Positions 35,115 through 44,829 of a stretch of 63,522 nucleotides of DNA are shown piece after piece. The stretch covers positions 1 through 63,522 of the forward strand of contig JAEUVS010000009.1 in assembly GCA_016786745.1 (NCBI GenBank), written 5' to 3'. The position numbers were made by a program, and so were the translations under genes. Origin of the DNA: Chitinophagaceae bacterium (GTDB lineage Bacteria; Bacteroidota; Bacteroidia; Chitinophagales; Chitinophagaceae). The notes under the pieces were generated by a model, which saw only the letters and a list, made by a program, of their open reading frames with translations, made no database searches and was not told the DNA's origin. Position 1 is the first letter of the stretch. Every line of letters begins with the position of its first letter.

Positions 35115-36374
35115 ATGAATGACCAAAGACCAGGTGTTAAGACTTTCTTCCAGCTTTTACTCATCTTCATATTCTCAGTCGGAAAGCTACAGGCACAGGA
35201 TGGATCCCAGATTTTTACCCAGAATTGCGCCTCCTGTCACGGTGTATTTAAAGCTGGTACCGGACCTGCACTAAAAGACCTTGAAACACGCGGCCCCTGG
35301 AGTGACAGAAAAAAACTATACGAGTGGGTTCATAACCCGCCAAAATTTATGGCGTCCGATCCTTACACTCAGGGGTTGAGACAGGAATTCGGCGGTATTG
35401 TGATGACAGCCTTCCCCCAGTTGTCGGAAAAAGAAATTGATGCGATCGTAGACTATATTAATAAGGCGCAACCACCAAAGAAACCAGGTGATGGTGGTAC
35501 TGCAACGCAAGGCGCAACCGATGATACCGATAGCAGTATACTTTATGGAATTTTAACATTAATACTCGCGGTCGTAGCTCTTATCATGCTCCAGGTGAAC
35601 GCGAACCTTCGCAAACTTGCAGATGATAAAGAAGGAATACCCGCCCGCGAACCGATTCCTTTCTACAGAAACAAAAGTTACATCGCGATAATCACGTTCC
35701 TGCTCTTTGTGGTAGGGGGATATTTCGTAGTTAAAGGAGCAATCAACCTGGGACGGTCACAGAACTATCAACCGGAACAACCTATTTATTATTCGCATAA
35801 AGTTCACGCCGGAACAAACCAGATCAGCTGTTTGTATTGTCACGGCGGGGCGTTCGAAGGCAAACAGGCGAACATACCCTCACTTAACACCTGTATGAAC
35901 TGCCACATGAACATCAGCGAGTACACCGGTGAAGATCTTTTCAAACACGACGGAACAAAGGTGGATGGTACAGCCGAAATACAAAAGATTTACGAACATA
36001 CGGGCTGGGATCCAACATCACGCAGCTATACCGGCGAGGGCAAACCGGTAGAGTGGGTAAGAATTCATAACCTGCCCGACCACGTTTATTTTAACCACTC
36101 CCAACATACCGTTGCAGGCGGCGTACAATGCCAGACCTGCCATGGGGAAATTCAGAAAATGGATGAGGTTAAACAATTTGCCGACCTGAGCATGGGATGG
36201 TGTATCAACTGTCACAGGGAAACAAAGGTGAATTTCGTGGACTCCTCCGGAACCAAAGGAAACCAGTTCTACAGCATTTATGAGAAATACCATGACGAAA
36301 TCAAACGTCATGTGAGAGACAGTATCACGGTTAGTGATATCGGGGGAACTGAGTGTCAGAAATGTCACTATTAA
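35115..36374 (+). CDS. actA: Alternative complex III subunit A, hexahaem cytochrome c
   Basis: A 419-residue membrane-bound multihaem cytochrome that passes electrons from menaquinol oxidation to ActE or the oxidase. Six CxxCH haem sites are visible, at 38, 239, 260, 339, 363 and 414. The first lies in an N-terminal cytochrome c domain after a signal-like segment; two membrane spans (about 142-160 and 189-206) separate it from the five-haem part. The ATG at 35115 is chosen over a longer frame because it gives a signal-like start (FFQLLLIFIFSVGKLQAQ). First gene of the act-cox operon. Confidence 0.9.
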   Translation: MNDQRPGVKTFFQLLLIFIFSVGKLQAQDGSQIFTQNCASCHGVFKAGTGPALKDLETRGPWSDRKKLYEWVHNPPKFMASDPYTQGLRQEFGGIVMTAFPQLSEKEIDAIVDYINKAQPPKKPGDGGTATQGATDDTDSSILYGILTLILAVVALIMLQVNANLRKLADDKEGIPAREPIPFYRNKSYIAIITFLLFVVGGYFVVKGAINLGRSQNYQPEQPIYYSHKVHAGTNQISCLYCHGGAFEGKQANIPSLNTCMNCHMNISEYTGEDLFKHDGTKVDGTAEIQKIYEHTGWDPTSRSYTGEGKPVEWVRIHNLPDHVYFNHSQHTVAGGVQCQTCHGEIQKMDEVKQFADLSMGWCINCHRETKVNFVDSSGTKGNQFYSIYEKYHDEIKRHVRDSITVSDIGGTECQKCHY

Positions 36375-36421
36375 AAATTCTTACTTCTAACTCCTCGGGG
36401 TTTCGTGGCAAAAAAATATAT

Positions 36422-39400
36422 ATGGCGAACAAAAAATATTGGCAGAATTTTTCAGAGTACAACGAGAGCGAGCGTTTCAGCAAGTTGTCGGCCGATGAAT
36501 TCAGAGAAGAACTTCCTTTCATAGCTCCGGGAAGCGAAAAGGAACTTGACAATTCCGGATCAACAAGAAGAGATTTCCTGAAATATCTTGGTTTCAGCAC
36601 CGCGGCTGCAGCTTTGGCAGCAAGCTGCGAAACTCCTGTAAAGAAGGCCATACCATTTGTAAACAAGCCCGACAACTTTACTCCCGGCATCGCCGATTAT
36701 TATGCCACCACCTACGTTTGCGATGGTGATGCGGTTCCGGTAGTAGCAAAAGTCAGAGACGGCAGACCAATAAAAATTGAAGGAAACACATTCTCGGCTT
36801 TCACAAAAGGCGGGACCTCCGCAAGAGTGCAGGCATCCGTACTCGACCTGTATGACACCACCCGCCAACGTTTTCCAATGGCTAACGGAACAGTGGTTTC
36901 ATGGGAACAGTTAGATAAATCGGTGACAGGTGCGTTAGCAGGTGCAGGAAGTGTAGTGTTGCTCACAAGCACAATCAACTCTCCTTCAGCAAAACAAATT
37001 ATTTCCGAATTCCTGGCGAAGTTTCCAGGATCGCGGCACGTTCAATACGACGCACTATCATATAGCGGTTTGCTTCTTGCAAACGAGGCATCGTATGGAA
37101 GAAGAGCAATACCCGCGTATCGTTTCGATAAAGCGAATGTTGTTGTGAGCCTCGGCGCCGATTTCCTCGGCACATGGCTCGATCCCATCACTTTCCAGCG
37201 CGATTTTGCAACGACAAGAAAAGTGAACAGCGCAAAAACCGGCATGAGCAAGTTCTACGCATTTGAAAGTATGCTGAGCATCACGGGCGCAAATGCGGAT
37301 GAAAGATTTACCCATAAACCTTCGGAAAGCGGCGCAGTTGCATCGGCGCTGCTGGACGCTGTAAATACCGGCAATGCCGGCGGTGTTGCCAATCCGAAAC
37401 TTAAAGCCGGAATTGAGAAAGCTGCGAAAGATCTTAAAGCCGCAGGCGGATCGGCCGTGGTAGTAAGTGGCAGCAATAATCCAAACATCCAGGTTATTGT
37501 TAATGCGATCAATGAGGCCATCGGTGCAAATGGAAAAACAATCGACTGGAGCGTAATAAACCAGGCAAGACAGGGACTTGACTCCGAATTTGCTACGCTC
37601 GTCGCTGATATGGAAGCAGGACGTGTGGGAGCAATCGTGATCAACGACGTAAATCCCGCTTATAATTATTTTGATGCGAAACGCTTTGCTGATGCACTCA
37701 AAAAAGTGAAAGTATCTGTTGCGTTAAGCTATAAACTCGATGAAACGGCAGAGCTGTGTAAATTCATCGCTCCCGTTCATCATTACCTCGAAAGCTGGGG
37801 TGACGGAGAAGCATATAGCGGTCATGTAAGCATGATGCAGCCCACCATCTCTCCTTTATTTTCAACACGCCAATTACAGGATTCACTCCTGAAGTGGTCG
37901 GGTAACACGGTTTCTTACGAAACTTATTTCAGAAATTTCTGGACGTCGAGAACAGGCAGTGCTGACAATTATATGAAAGCATTGCAGGATGGTGTAATTG
38001 CACCGTCAGCCGGTGCAGCGCCCGCCGCAAGTTTCAACGCAGGAGCAGCTTCTACAGCACTTTCTGCTCTCGCGCAAGCTCAAAAAGCGGGAGCTACGGA
38101 ATTGGTGCTGTATGAAAATGTAGCGATGGGCGATGGACGCCATGCGAATAATCCGTGGTTGCAGGAACTTCCCGATCCTATTACAAAAGCGTGCTGGGAC
38201 AACTATGTAATGGTGTCCCCGAAATTCGGACGCGAAGTGTTGGGAGTTGATCTCACCAAACAACGCGACGCAGATAAATATGAAGTAACCACTCAGAAAC
38301 CGCTTGTTTCTGTTAAAGCAGGTAATAAAGAAGTAGTGCTTCCGGCGCTCATTATTCCTGGTATGAACGATGATACCATCGCGATAGCGTTGGGATATGG
38401 AAGATCGAGTGGTGACAATAAACCGGAAACAACAAAAAAAAGGATAGGCCCGGCAGCAAATGAGGCAGGTAAAAATGTTGTATCATTCGCTCTCTTCAAC
38501 GGAACAACAGTAGACTGGTACAATACCGGTGTTTCAATAACGAAAGCAGAAGGAACATACCTGGTCGCACAAAACCAAACTCACAACTCTTATGAAGGCC
38601 GCCATAATGTGGTGCAGGAAGTAACGCTCGAGGAGCTTACGAAGAATCCGACGTTGATTCTTGATGAAAGAGTTAAGGAAATGAAGCCATGGGGCGGTCT
38701 CGACAATTTTGAAGAAGCAGGGTCTCCATATCCTGTTTATGATATGCCCGGCGCAAAATGGGGAATGACGATAGACCTCAACGCTTGCTTCGGTTGCGGC
38801 GCATGTGTGGTAGCATGTAACGCGGAAAACAACGTACCTGTAGTAGGTAAGAATGAAGTGCTTCGGTTCCACGATATGCACTGGATGAGGATAGACAGGT
38901 ATTTCACCGGCAACCCGAACGATGCCGATTCGATCCAGACTATTTTCCAACCGATGCTCTGCCAGCATTGCGATAATGCACCGTGCGAAAACGTTTGCCC
39001 GGTAGCTGCAACATCACATAGCAGCGAAGGCATCAACCAAATGATTTACAACCGTTGTATCGGTACAAGATATTGCGCGAACAACTGTCCTTACAAGGTT
39101 CGCCGTTTCAACTGGGCGGATTATACCGGAGCCGACAGCTTCCACGATAATCAGCCTCATGACGGAACAGGCGCGTTGAACGACGCTGTGTTCATGATGA
39201 ACGACGATCTGACAAGAATGGTACTGAACCCGGATGTTACCGTGCGCAGCCGCGGTGTGATGGAGAAATGTTCATTCTGTATTCAGCGCCAGCAGGAAGG
39301 AAAGCTGAACGCGAAAAAAGAAAACAGGCCACTCGAAGAAAAAGACGCAAGTGTAGCATGTGCGCAAGCTTGCCCGGCCAATGCAATAACATTCGGCAAC

Positions 39401-39589
39401 GTGAACAGTAAGGAAAGCGCAATAAACAAGGTGAGAAGTGAAGGCAAGAACAGAATTTATCATGTTCTTGAGCAGTTGCATACGCTGCCAAGTGTGAGTT
39501 ATCTCGCGAAGGTGAGAAACGCACCAACCGCGGGCGATCATCATGAAGAACCAGCGGCATCAGCAGCGCCGGCACACGCGGAACATTAA
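36422..39589 (+). CDS. actB: Alternative complex III subunit B, iron-sulfur molybdopterin-like
   Basis: A 1055-residue peripheral subunit. Near the N-terminus STRRDFLKYLGFSTAAA with Arg49-Arg50 is a Tat-type signal. The long middle resembles a molybdopterin oxidoreductase that in this family carries no molybdenum. The C-terminal part has four cysteine clusters (CFGCGACVVACN; CQHCDNAPCENVC; CIGTRYCANNC; CSFCIQ with CAQAC) for iron-sulfur centres. The ATG at 36422 removes 23 frame residues that overlap the end of actA. The chain ends in an Ala/His-rich tail. Confidence 0.92.
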   Translation: MANKKYWQNFSEYNESERFSKLSADEFREELPFIAPGSEKELDNSGSTRRDFLKYLGFSTAAAALAASCETPVKKAIPFVNKPDNFTPGIADYYATTYVCDGDAVPVVAKVRDGRPIKIEGNTFSAFTKGGTSARVQASVLDLYDTTRQRFPMANGTVVSWEQLDKSVTGALAGAGSVVLLTSTINSPSAKQIISEFLAKFPGSRHVQYDALSYSGLLLANEASYGRRAIPAYRFDKANVVVSLGADFLGTWLDPITFQRDFATTRKVNSAKTGMSKFYAFESMLSITGANADERFTHKPSESGAVASALLDAVNTGNAGGVANPKLKAGIEKAAKDLKAAGGSAVVVSGSNNPNIQVIVNAINEAIGANGKTIDWSVINQARQGLDSEFATLVADMEAGRVGAIVINDVNPAYNYFDAKRFADALKKVKVSVALSYKLDETAELCKFIAPVHHYLESWGDGEAYSGHVSMMQPTISPLFSTRQLQDSLLKWSGNTVSYETYFRNFWTSRTGSADNYMKALQDGVIAPSAGAAPAASFNAGAASTALSALAQAQKAGATELVLYENVAMGDGRHANNPWLQELPDPITKACWDNYVMVSPKFGREVLGVDLTKQRDADKYEVTTQKPLVSVKAGNKEVVLPALIIPGMNDDTIAIALGYGRSSGDNKPETTKKRIGPAANEAGKNVVSFALFNGTTVDWYNTGVSITKAEGTYLVAQNQTHNSYEGRHNVVQEVTLEELTKNPTLILDERVKEMKPWGGLDNFEEAGSPYPVYDMPGAKWGMTIDLNACFGCGACVVACNAENNVPVVGKNEVLRFHDMHWMRIDRYFTGNPNDADSIQTIFQPMLCQHCDNAPCENVCPVAATSHSSEGINQMIYNRCIGTRYCANNCPYKVRRFNWADYTGADSFHDNQPHDGTGALNDAVFMMNDDLTRMVLNPDVTVRSRGVMEKCSFCIQRQQEGKLNAKKENRPLEEKDASVACAQACPANAITFGNVNSKESAINKVRSEGKNRIYHVLEQLHTLPSVSYLAKVRNAPTAGDHHEEPAASAAPAHAEH

Positions 39590-39590
39590 T

Positions 39591-39626
39591 CAGAAAGAGA
39601 AACAGAAAGAGAAACAGAAAGAGAAA
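39591..39626 (+). repeat. Three perfect 12-bp tandem repeats
   Basis: Unit CAGAAAGAGAAA repeated three times between actB and actC, purine-only apart from the first C of each unit. Such arrays can change copy number. Confidence 0.9.
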
Positions 39627-39663
39627 GAGTTAAGACATAAGAGGTAAGTACAAAGTATATACT

Positions 39664-41112
39664 ATGGCATTAAAATATGAATCACAGGTAAGACCCCCAC
39701 TCGTTGTTGGCGGAAAAGATTATCACCAGGTAACTGAGGATATCGTAAGGCCAATCGAAGCACAGCCGAGCCGTCTGTGGTGGATCGGTTTCCTGATTTC
39801 AGTAGCACTTTTGCTTTTCGGAGTATACTCGGTTTATCGCGAAGTAGTATACGGCACCGGCCAGTGGAACCTTCACAAAACAGTTGGTTGGGGTTGGGAT
39901 ATCACCAACTTCGTTTGGTGGGTAGGTATCGGTCACGCCGGTACACTTATCTCGGCGATCCTCCTGCTGTTCAGGCAGGGATGGCGCACAGGTGTAAACC
40001 GCGCCGCTGAAGCGATGACAATTTTCGCGGTAATGTGTGCAGGACAGTTCCCGATATGGCACATGGGTCGTGTGTGGATGGCCTTCTTTGTACTTCCTTA
40101 TCCAAACACGCGCGGTCCGCTTTGGGTGAACTTTAACTCACCACTTCTTTGGGACGTGTTCGCGATCTCAACTTACTTCACCGTTTCATTATTGTTCTGG
40201 TACACAGGTTTGATACCTGACCTCGCAACTGTGCGCGACAGGGCAAAACTGAAATGGAGAAAATATATGTATGGAATTCTTTCATTTGGCTGGACGGGTT
40301 CAACAAAACACTGGCAGCGTCATGAAAGCCTCGCGCTTGTACTTGCGGGCCTCAGTACACCACTGGTACTTTCCGTACACACGGTGGTATCCTTCGACTT
40401 CGCCACATCGGTTATACCGGGATGGCACACCACCATCTTCCCTCCTTACTTCGTTGCGGGTGCCATCTTCTCGGGATTTGCGATGGTGCAAACGCTGTTG
40501 TTGGTTACGCGAAAAGTATTGAGCCTTGAAGAATATATTACGATAGAACACATCGAGGTGATGAACAAAGTGATAGTGCTCACCGGTTCAATAGTTGGTA
40601 TCGCCTATCTCACCGAATTGTTCGTTGCGTGGTACGGACAGAACCCTTACGAAATGTGGGCGTTCATGGAAAACCGCGCGAATCCGTTCAGTCCATACGG
40701 CTGGAGCTACTGGCTGATGATGAGCTGTAACGTATTGTCGCCACAAATTTTCTGGTTCAGAAAAATGAGAAGAAATATCACCGTGACATTCTTTATGTCG
40801 GTGATCGTGAATATAGGAATGTGGTTCGAACGCTTTGTGATTATCGTTACATCGCTGTACAGGGATTACCTGCCCAGCAGCTGGGCCACGTATTATACGC
40901 CCACCATCTGGGAAATAGGATTTTACCTGGGAACATTCGGATTGTTCTTTACATGCTACTTCCTCTTTTCGAAATTCTTCCCCGTTATCGCGATAGCGGA
41001 AATCAAACACATTTTGAAGAGGTCGGGAGATACATATAAGGAAAACATGGATGTGGTAGAGAAGAAAGCTGTTGATGAAGTGTATGAGGAAGCTCATGCG
41101 GCTCATCATTAA
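39664..41112 (+). CDS. actC: Alternative complex III subunit C, NrfD-like quinol site
   Basis: A 482-residue integral membrane protein of the NrfD/PsrC family with about ten spans. It holds the menaquinol-oxidising site of the complex. The pattern WDITNFVWWVGIGHAGTLISAILLL and GQFPIWHMGRVWM matches ActC, and WGYWLMM-type helices follow. Family structures show it embedded next to ActB. A 74-nt purine-rich spacer with tandem repeats separates it from actB. Confidence 0.93.
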   Translation: MALKYESQVRPPLVVGGKDYHQVTEDIVRPIEAQPSRLWWIGFLISVALLLFGVYSVYREVVYGTGQWNLHKTVGWGWDITNFVWWVGIGHAGTLISAILLLFRQGWRTGVNRAAEAMTIFAVMCAGQFPIWHMGRVWMAFFVLPYPNTRGPLWVNFNSPLLWDVFAISTYFTVSLLFWYTGLIPDLATVRDRAKLKWRKYMYGILSFGWTGSTKHWQRHESLALVLAGLSTPLVLSVHTVVSFDFATSVIPGWHTTIFPPYFVAGAIFSGFAMVQTLLLVTRKVLSLEEYITIEHIEVMNKVIVLTGSIVGIAYLTELFVAWYGQNPYEMWAFMENRANPFSPYGWSYWLMMSCNVLSPQIFWFRKMRRNITVTFFMSVIVNIGMWFERFVIIVTSLYRDYLPSSWATYYTPTIWEIGFYLGTFGLFFTCYFLFSKFFPVIAIAEIKHILKRSGDTYKENMDVVEKKAVDEVYEEAHAAHH

Positions 41113-41141
41113 TAATATTTTGAATTTTCAATTCAGTTGAA

Positions 41142-41729
41142 ATGGCTTTAAAAAAATTTGTAGTTGGTGTTTTTGATGACGAGCATAACCTCTTTAACGC
41201 GGTAAGAAAAGTGCGTAAATCAGGTTACAGGCTCCATGAAGTGTACACTCCTTTCCCTTTACACGGGCTCGACAGGGAGATGGGTCTTCGCGACACCAGC
41301 ATACATACAGCGGGATTTATTTACGGTTTAACCGGTACATCGCTGGCATTTGGATTTATGACGTGGATTTTTACGAAAGACTGGCCGCTGAACATTGGTG
41401 GTAAGCCACATTTCGCATTACCGGCGTGGATACCCATCATGTTCGAGTTCACAGTACTTCTTTCGGCGGTAGGTATGGTGCTCACATTCTGCTATGTGTG
41501 CCAGCTTGCGCCTTTCGTGAAGAAACATCACTTTCACCTTCGCTCAACGGACGACAAATTCGTGATGGTGCTGGATGTTTCGTCAGGAAACAGTGAATCG
41601 GAGGCAAGCGATTTTCTTTCGGGTCTTGGCGCGTCGGAAGTGAATGTGCAGGTGGCCGAAACAGGATGGTGGCTCGGAACTTATGACAGGGAACAAAAGC
41701 TTGGACTTTCAAGAGAGCCATCTCATTAA
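41142..41729 (+). CDS. actD: Alternative complex III subunit D (DUF3341)
   Basis: A 195-residue small subunit of the DUF3341 family. A soluble N-terminal part (VVGVFDDEHNLFNAVRKVRKSGYRL and EVYTPFPLHGLD) precedes two membrane spans (about 60-85 and 100-125). It is a structural component of complex III with no cofactor motif. It starts 29 nt after actC. Confidence 0.92.
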   Translation: MALKKFVVGVFDDEHNLFNAVRKVRKSGYRLHEVYTPFPLHGLDREMGLRDTSIHTAGFIYGLTGTSLAFGFMTWIFTKDWPLNIGGKPHFALPAWIPIMFEFTVLLSAVGMVLTFCYVCQLAPFVKKHHFHLRSTDDKFVMVLDVSSGNSESEASDFLSGLGASEVNVQVAETGWWLGTYDREQKLGLSREPSH

Positions 41730-41750
41730 AATATTATCAACGGATAACGG

Positions 41751-42398
41751 ATGAAAAAAGCATTTATCATATCAGGCCTGGTTTTCTTCGCAGCAATAAC
41801 AGGTTGCTCCGATGTTAAGAGACATCCGGGCCGAGTGTATATGCCCGACATGGGTAACAGCGTGGCATATGAAACATATTCCTCTACTGACAGGCTCGAT
41901 ACACTTGGTGTAAAATATACAAGGATGCCGGTGCCGGGCACTATCAAGAGAGGTGAACTTTTTCCGTTCCCGCTTGCTAAGGATGCGGGCACAGACACTA
42001 CCAATTACGTGCTTTCGAAACAGGTTCAAAATCCGTTAAAGAGCCTGACAGCCGGCGAATTAAAAGAAGCTGAAAGATTATACCTGGTGAACTGCGGAAT
42101 TTGCCATGGCACCGCTCTTGACGGGAACGGCCCCCTTTATAATGGAGGCAGTGGTCCGTTTGGTGTGGCTCCGAGAAACCTGGTTTCGGATCCGGTAGTA
42201 ACGAATATGCCTGATGGACAAATGTTTTACTCCATCACCTATGGTAAAGGCCAGATGGGTCCTTATGGTCCGCAACTGGATACAAAACAAAGGTGGATGA
42301 TTGTAAGCTATATCAATTCGAAACAAAGTGGTGGCAGCGGTGCAGCAAAAGATTCAACCGCGGCACCGGCAAAAGATTCAGCAACCGCAAAAAAATAA
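41751..42398 (+). CDS. actE: Alternative complex III subunit E, monohaem lipoprotein cytochrome c
   Basis: A 215-residue periplasmic cytochrome c anchored by lipid. The lipobox is ITGC with Cys19; the haem site is NCGICHG with Cys115, Cys118 and His119, followed by Met residues that could be the distal ligand. The C-terminal end is an Ala/Lys/Ser/Asp-rich repeat (KDSTAAPAKDSATAKK). It probably passes electrons from ActA to the CuA site of the oxidase. Confidence 0.92.
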   Translation: MKKAFIISGLVFFAAITGCSDVKRHPGRVYMPDMGNSVAYETYSSTDRLDTLGVKYTRMPVPGTIKRGELFPFPLAKDAGTDTTNYVLSKQVQNPLKSLTAGELKEAERLYLVNCGICHGTALDGNGPLYNGGSGPFGVAPRNLVSDPVVTNMPDGQMFYSITYGKGQMGPYGPQLDTKQRWMIVSYINSKQSGGSGAAKDSTAAPAKDSATAKK

Positions 42399-42428
42399 AC
42401 CAGCTAACAGAAAGTAAAATTGTTGAGC

Positions 42429-43664
42429 ATGACGACAAGTAAAGAATTTTTCGAAGTCCCGAAGCGATATAAGAACTGGTCCTATGGTTTGATAGGAATA
42501 GGTATCCTGGCTCTACTGGTAGGATATTTTATGTATGGCGCGAGCGACGACATTCATCACAAGTCGCGGTTCTGGGCAACGCTTCTGCAGAACAGTACTT
42601 ATTTTCTGCTGACTACTAATGCCGCAATGTTTTTTATATGCGCAACTATTCTTGCTTTCGGTGGCTGGCAAATGGTTTTTCGCAGGGTGCCCGAAGCGAT
42701 ATCGGCAGCCGTACCGGTAATTGGTGTAATTACACTCGTGATACTGCTTGCAATTGTTTTTGGCGGTCATCACATGACTCATATCTATCACTGGACAGAT
42801 CACGAAACAGTAGCAAACGATAAAATACTGGAAGGCAAAAGCCCGTTCCTGAATATTCCATTCTATATTATCTGGACCGTACTCATTATCGGGTTATGGA
42901 GCCTGTTAGGATTTAAGGTGAGAAAAATTTCTTTGGAAGCCGATAAGCCGATGAGTGTTGAGCAGGGAAAGAAATATATCTGGAAAAATACCGTGTGGGC
43001 ATCGCTTTACATCGTTTGGTTCGCGTTGACAGTAATGTCTACCACACCATGGTTATGGTTGATGAGCATCGACGCGCACTGGTATTCTACCATGTACAGC
43101 TGGTACACATTCGCGAGCACATGGGTATCGGGTCTCGCGTTGATCACGCTTTTCGTCATCTATCTTAAAAACGCTGGATACCTGGAATATACCAACAAAG
43201 AGCACCTGCACGACCTCGGTAAATTCATGTTTGCGTTTTCTATATTCTGGGCATACCTGTGGTTTTCACAGTTCATGCTTATCTGGTACGCAAATATCCC
43301 GGAAGAAACCGTTTACTTCAACCCACGTATCAAAGACGGCGCTTACAGCGGGGTATTCTGGTTCAACTTTATCATCAACTTCCTGGCTCCTTTCCTGATT
43401 TTCATGAAAAGGAACTCGAAAAGAAATTATACGACAGTAACTATAATGTCACTCATTATTGTTTTCGGACACTGGCTCGACTTCTACCAGATGGTAATGG
43501 CGAGCGTTGCGCCCGATCATGTTGAAATGAATTTGTTTGATTTCGGTATAGCACTTGGATTCGTTGGAATTATCATGCTGGTAACCGGCAGAGCTTTAAG
43601 CAAGTATCCGCTTGTTTCAAAGTACCACCCGTTCCAGAAAGAAAGTATCATACATCATACATGA
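42429..43664 (+). CDS. actF: Alternative complex III subunit F, second NrfD-like subunit
   Basis: A 411-residue membrane protein of the ActF family with about ten spans, distantly related to ActC; it is thought to have no quinone site of its own. Recognisable stretches are FGGHHMTHIYHWTD and WAYLWFSQFMLIWYANIPEE. Two TTG codons precede ATG 42429, which is chosen as the start since it is the first standard codon and the sequence MTTSKEFFEVP fits the usual N-terminus. Confidence 0.92.
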   Translation: MTTSKEFFEVPKRYKNWSYGLIGIGILALLVGYFMYGASDDIHHKSRFWATLLQNSTYFLLTTNAAMFFICATILAFGGWQMVFRRVPEAISAAVPVIGVITLVILLAIVFGGHHMTHIYHWTDHETVANDKILEGKSPFLNIPFYIIWTVLIIGLWSLLGFKVRKISLEADKPMSVEQGKKYIWKNTVWASLYIVWFALTVMSTTPWLWLMSIDAHWYSTMYSWYTFASTWVSGLALITLFVIYLKNAGYLEYTNKEHLHDLGKFMFAFSIFWAYLWFSQFMLIWYANIPEETVYFNPRIKDGAYSGVFWFNFIINFLAPFLIFMKRNSKRNYTTVTIMSLIIVFGHWLDFYQMVMASVAPDHVEMNLFDFGIALGFVGIIMLVTGRALSKYPLVSKYHPFQKESIIHHT

Positions 43665-43713
43665 TAAAAAGACGTATCCTTCTGTACCAAATGTGTTTAA
43701 ATTTTTGAATCTC

Positions 43714-44784
43714 ATGTCTACTACTGCAATTCTGCTATTGGCGATACTTGGTTTGGGCTTTCTGATAACATTTCAGATAGCTAAGGCCAGTGAATACGTT
43801 GGAGTGCTTAAGGGCGAGAAAAAGTCGTTCGAGCAAAGCAACCGCGTTAACGCGTTCCTCATGGTGGTGTTTCTCGTGCTCGGTCTGATCGGTATTTACT
43901 GGTGCCATGAGTTGTTCTACAAAAAAACTCTTCTGCCATTTCCGTCAGCGTCGGATCACGGTGAAAAGATCGACAGCATGATGTTCATCACCATCGCGAT
44001 CACAGGCGTTGTGTTTTTCATCACACAAATACTTCTTTTCTGGTTCGCTTATAAATACCAGCATTCAGATAAAAGAAAGGCGCTGTTCTATCCTCATAAT
44101 ACAAATTGGGAAATCCTGTGGACCACTGTACCCGCGATCGCATTGTGCGTGCTCGTAGGATTCGGTCTTTATTACTGGTACCAGATTACCGGCAATGCCC
44201 CGGAAAAGGCGCTCCAGGTTGAAGTAACAGGAAAACAATTTGGATGGATATACAGGTATCCCGGTAAAGACAACGTGTACGGAAAGAAATATTACAAAAA
44301 CATTGACGAGAGTAATAACAACGAACTCGGAATTTTGTGGGACGATCAGTACAGCCACGACGACATTGTGACAACAGAGGCGTTGTACCTGGTAAAAGGT
44401 CAGCCTGTTAAAATAAATATCTTCTCCCGCGATGTTATCCACGACGTGGGCCTTCCGCATTTCAGAATGAAAATGGACGCTGTACCGGGAACACCAACCA
44501 CAATGTGGTTCACCCCCCAGTATACTACCGAAGAGATGAGGAAGATCACAGGAAATAACAATTTTGAGTACGAAATTGCCTGCGACCAGATGTGTGGAAA
44601 CGGACACTACTCCATGAGAGGAGTGGTAAAAGTGGTGACACAGTCAGAATTTATTTTATGGAGGGCGAGGCAAAAGGCGCGGTACCTGATGGTTTTTCCA
44701 GACAGGGATCCGACAAATCAAAAAGCGGTAGACACAACCAAAACAGGCACGGCACCACCGCCGCCTGTGGCAGCTAAGCGTTAA
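43714..44784 (+). CDS. coxB: Cytochrome c oxidase subunit II with CuA site
   Basis: A 356-residue subunit that accepts electrons from cytochrome c. Membrane spans at about 4-24 (extra N-terminal), 50-70 and 95-118 are followed by a cupredoxin domain. The CuA ligands are visible: His in HDVGLPHFRMKM, then CDQMCGNGHYSM with the two Cys, His and Met. The ATG at 43714 is used; a longer frame overlaps actF. C-terminal tail is Pro/Thr-rich, with no fused cytochrome c, unlike classical caa3 subunit II. Confidence 0.93.
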   Translation: MSTTAILLLAILGLGFLITFQIAKASEYVGVLKGEKKSFEQSNRVNAFLMVVFLVLGLIGIYWCHELFYKKTLLPFPSASDHGEKIDSMMFITIAITGVVFFITQILLFWFAYKYQHSDKRKALFYPHNTNWEILWTTVPAIALCVLVGFGLYYWYQITGNAPEKALQVEVTGKQFGWIYRYPGKDNVYGKKYYKNIDESNNNELGILWDDQYSHDDIVTTEALYLVKGQPVKINIFSRDVIHDVGLPHFRMKMDAVPGTPTTMWFTPQYTTEEMRKITGNNNFEYEIACDQMCGNGHYSMRGVVKVVTQSEFILWRARQKARYLMVFPDRDPTNQKAVDTTKTGTAPPPPVAAKR

Positions 44785-44829
44785 AACCCCTGTACCTGAA
44801 AAACTGATTAATTTTATAAAATTTTTCTC

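Noticed and set aside
39591..39626. CRISPR-like array
   Set aside because: The units are 12 bp with no spacers; simple tandem repeat.
40588..41109. 173-residue minus-strand frame opposite actC
   Set aside because: Lies wholly within a well-supported membrane protein gene, and its composition is that of an antisense shadow.
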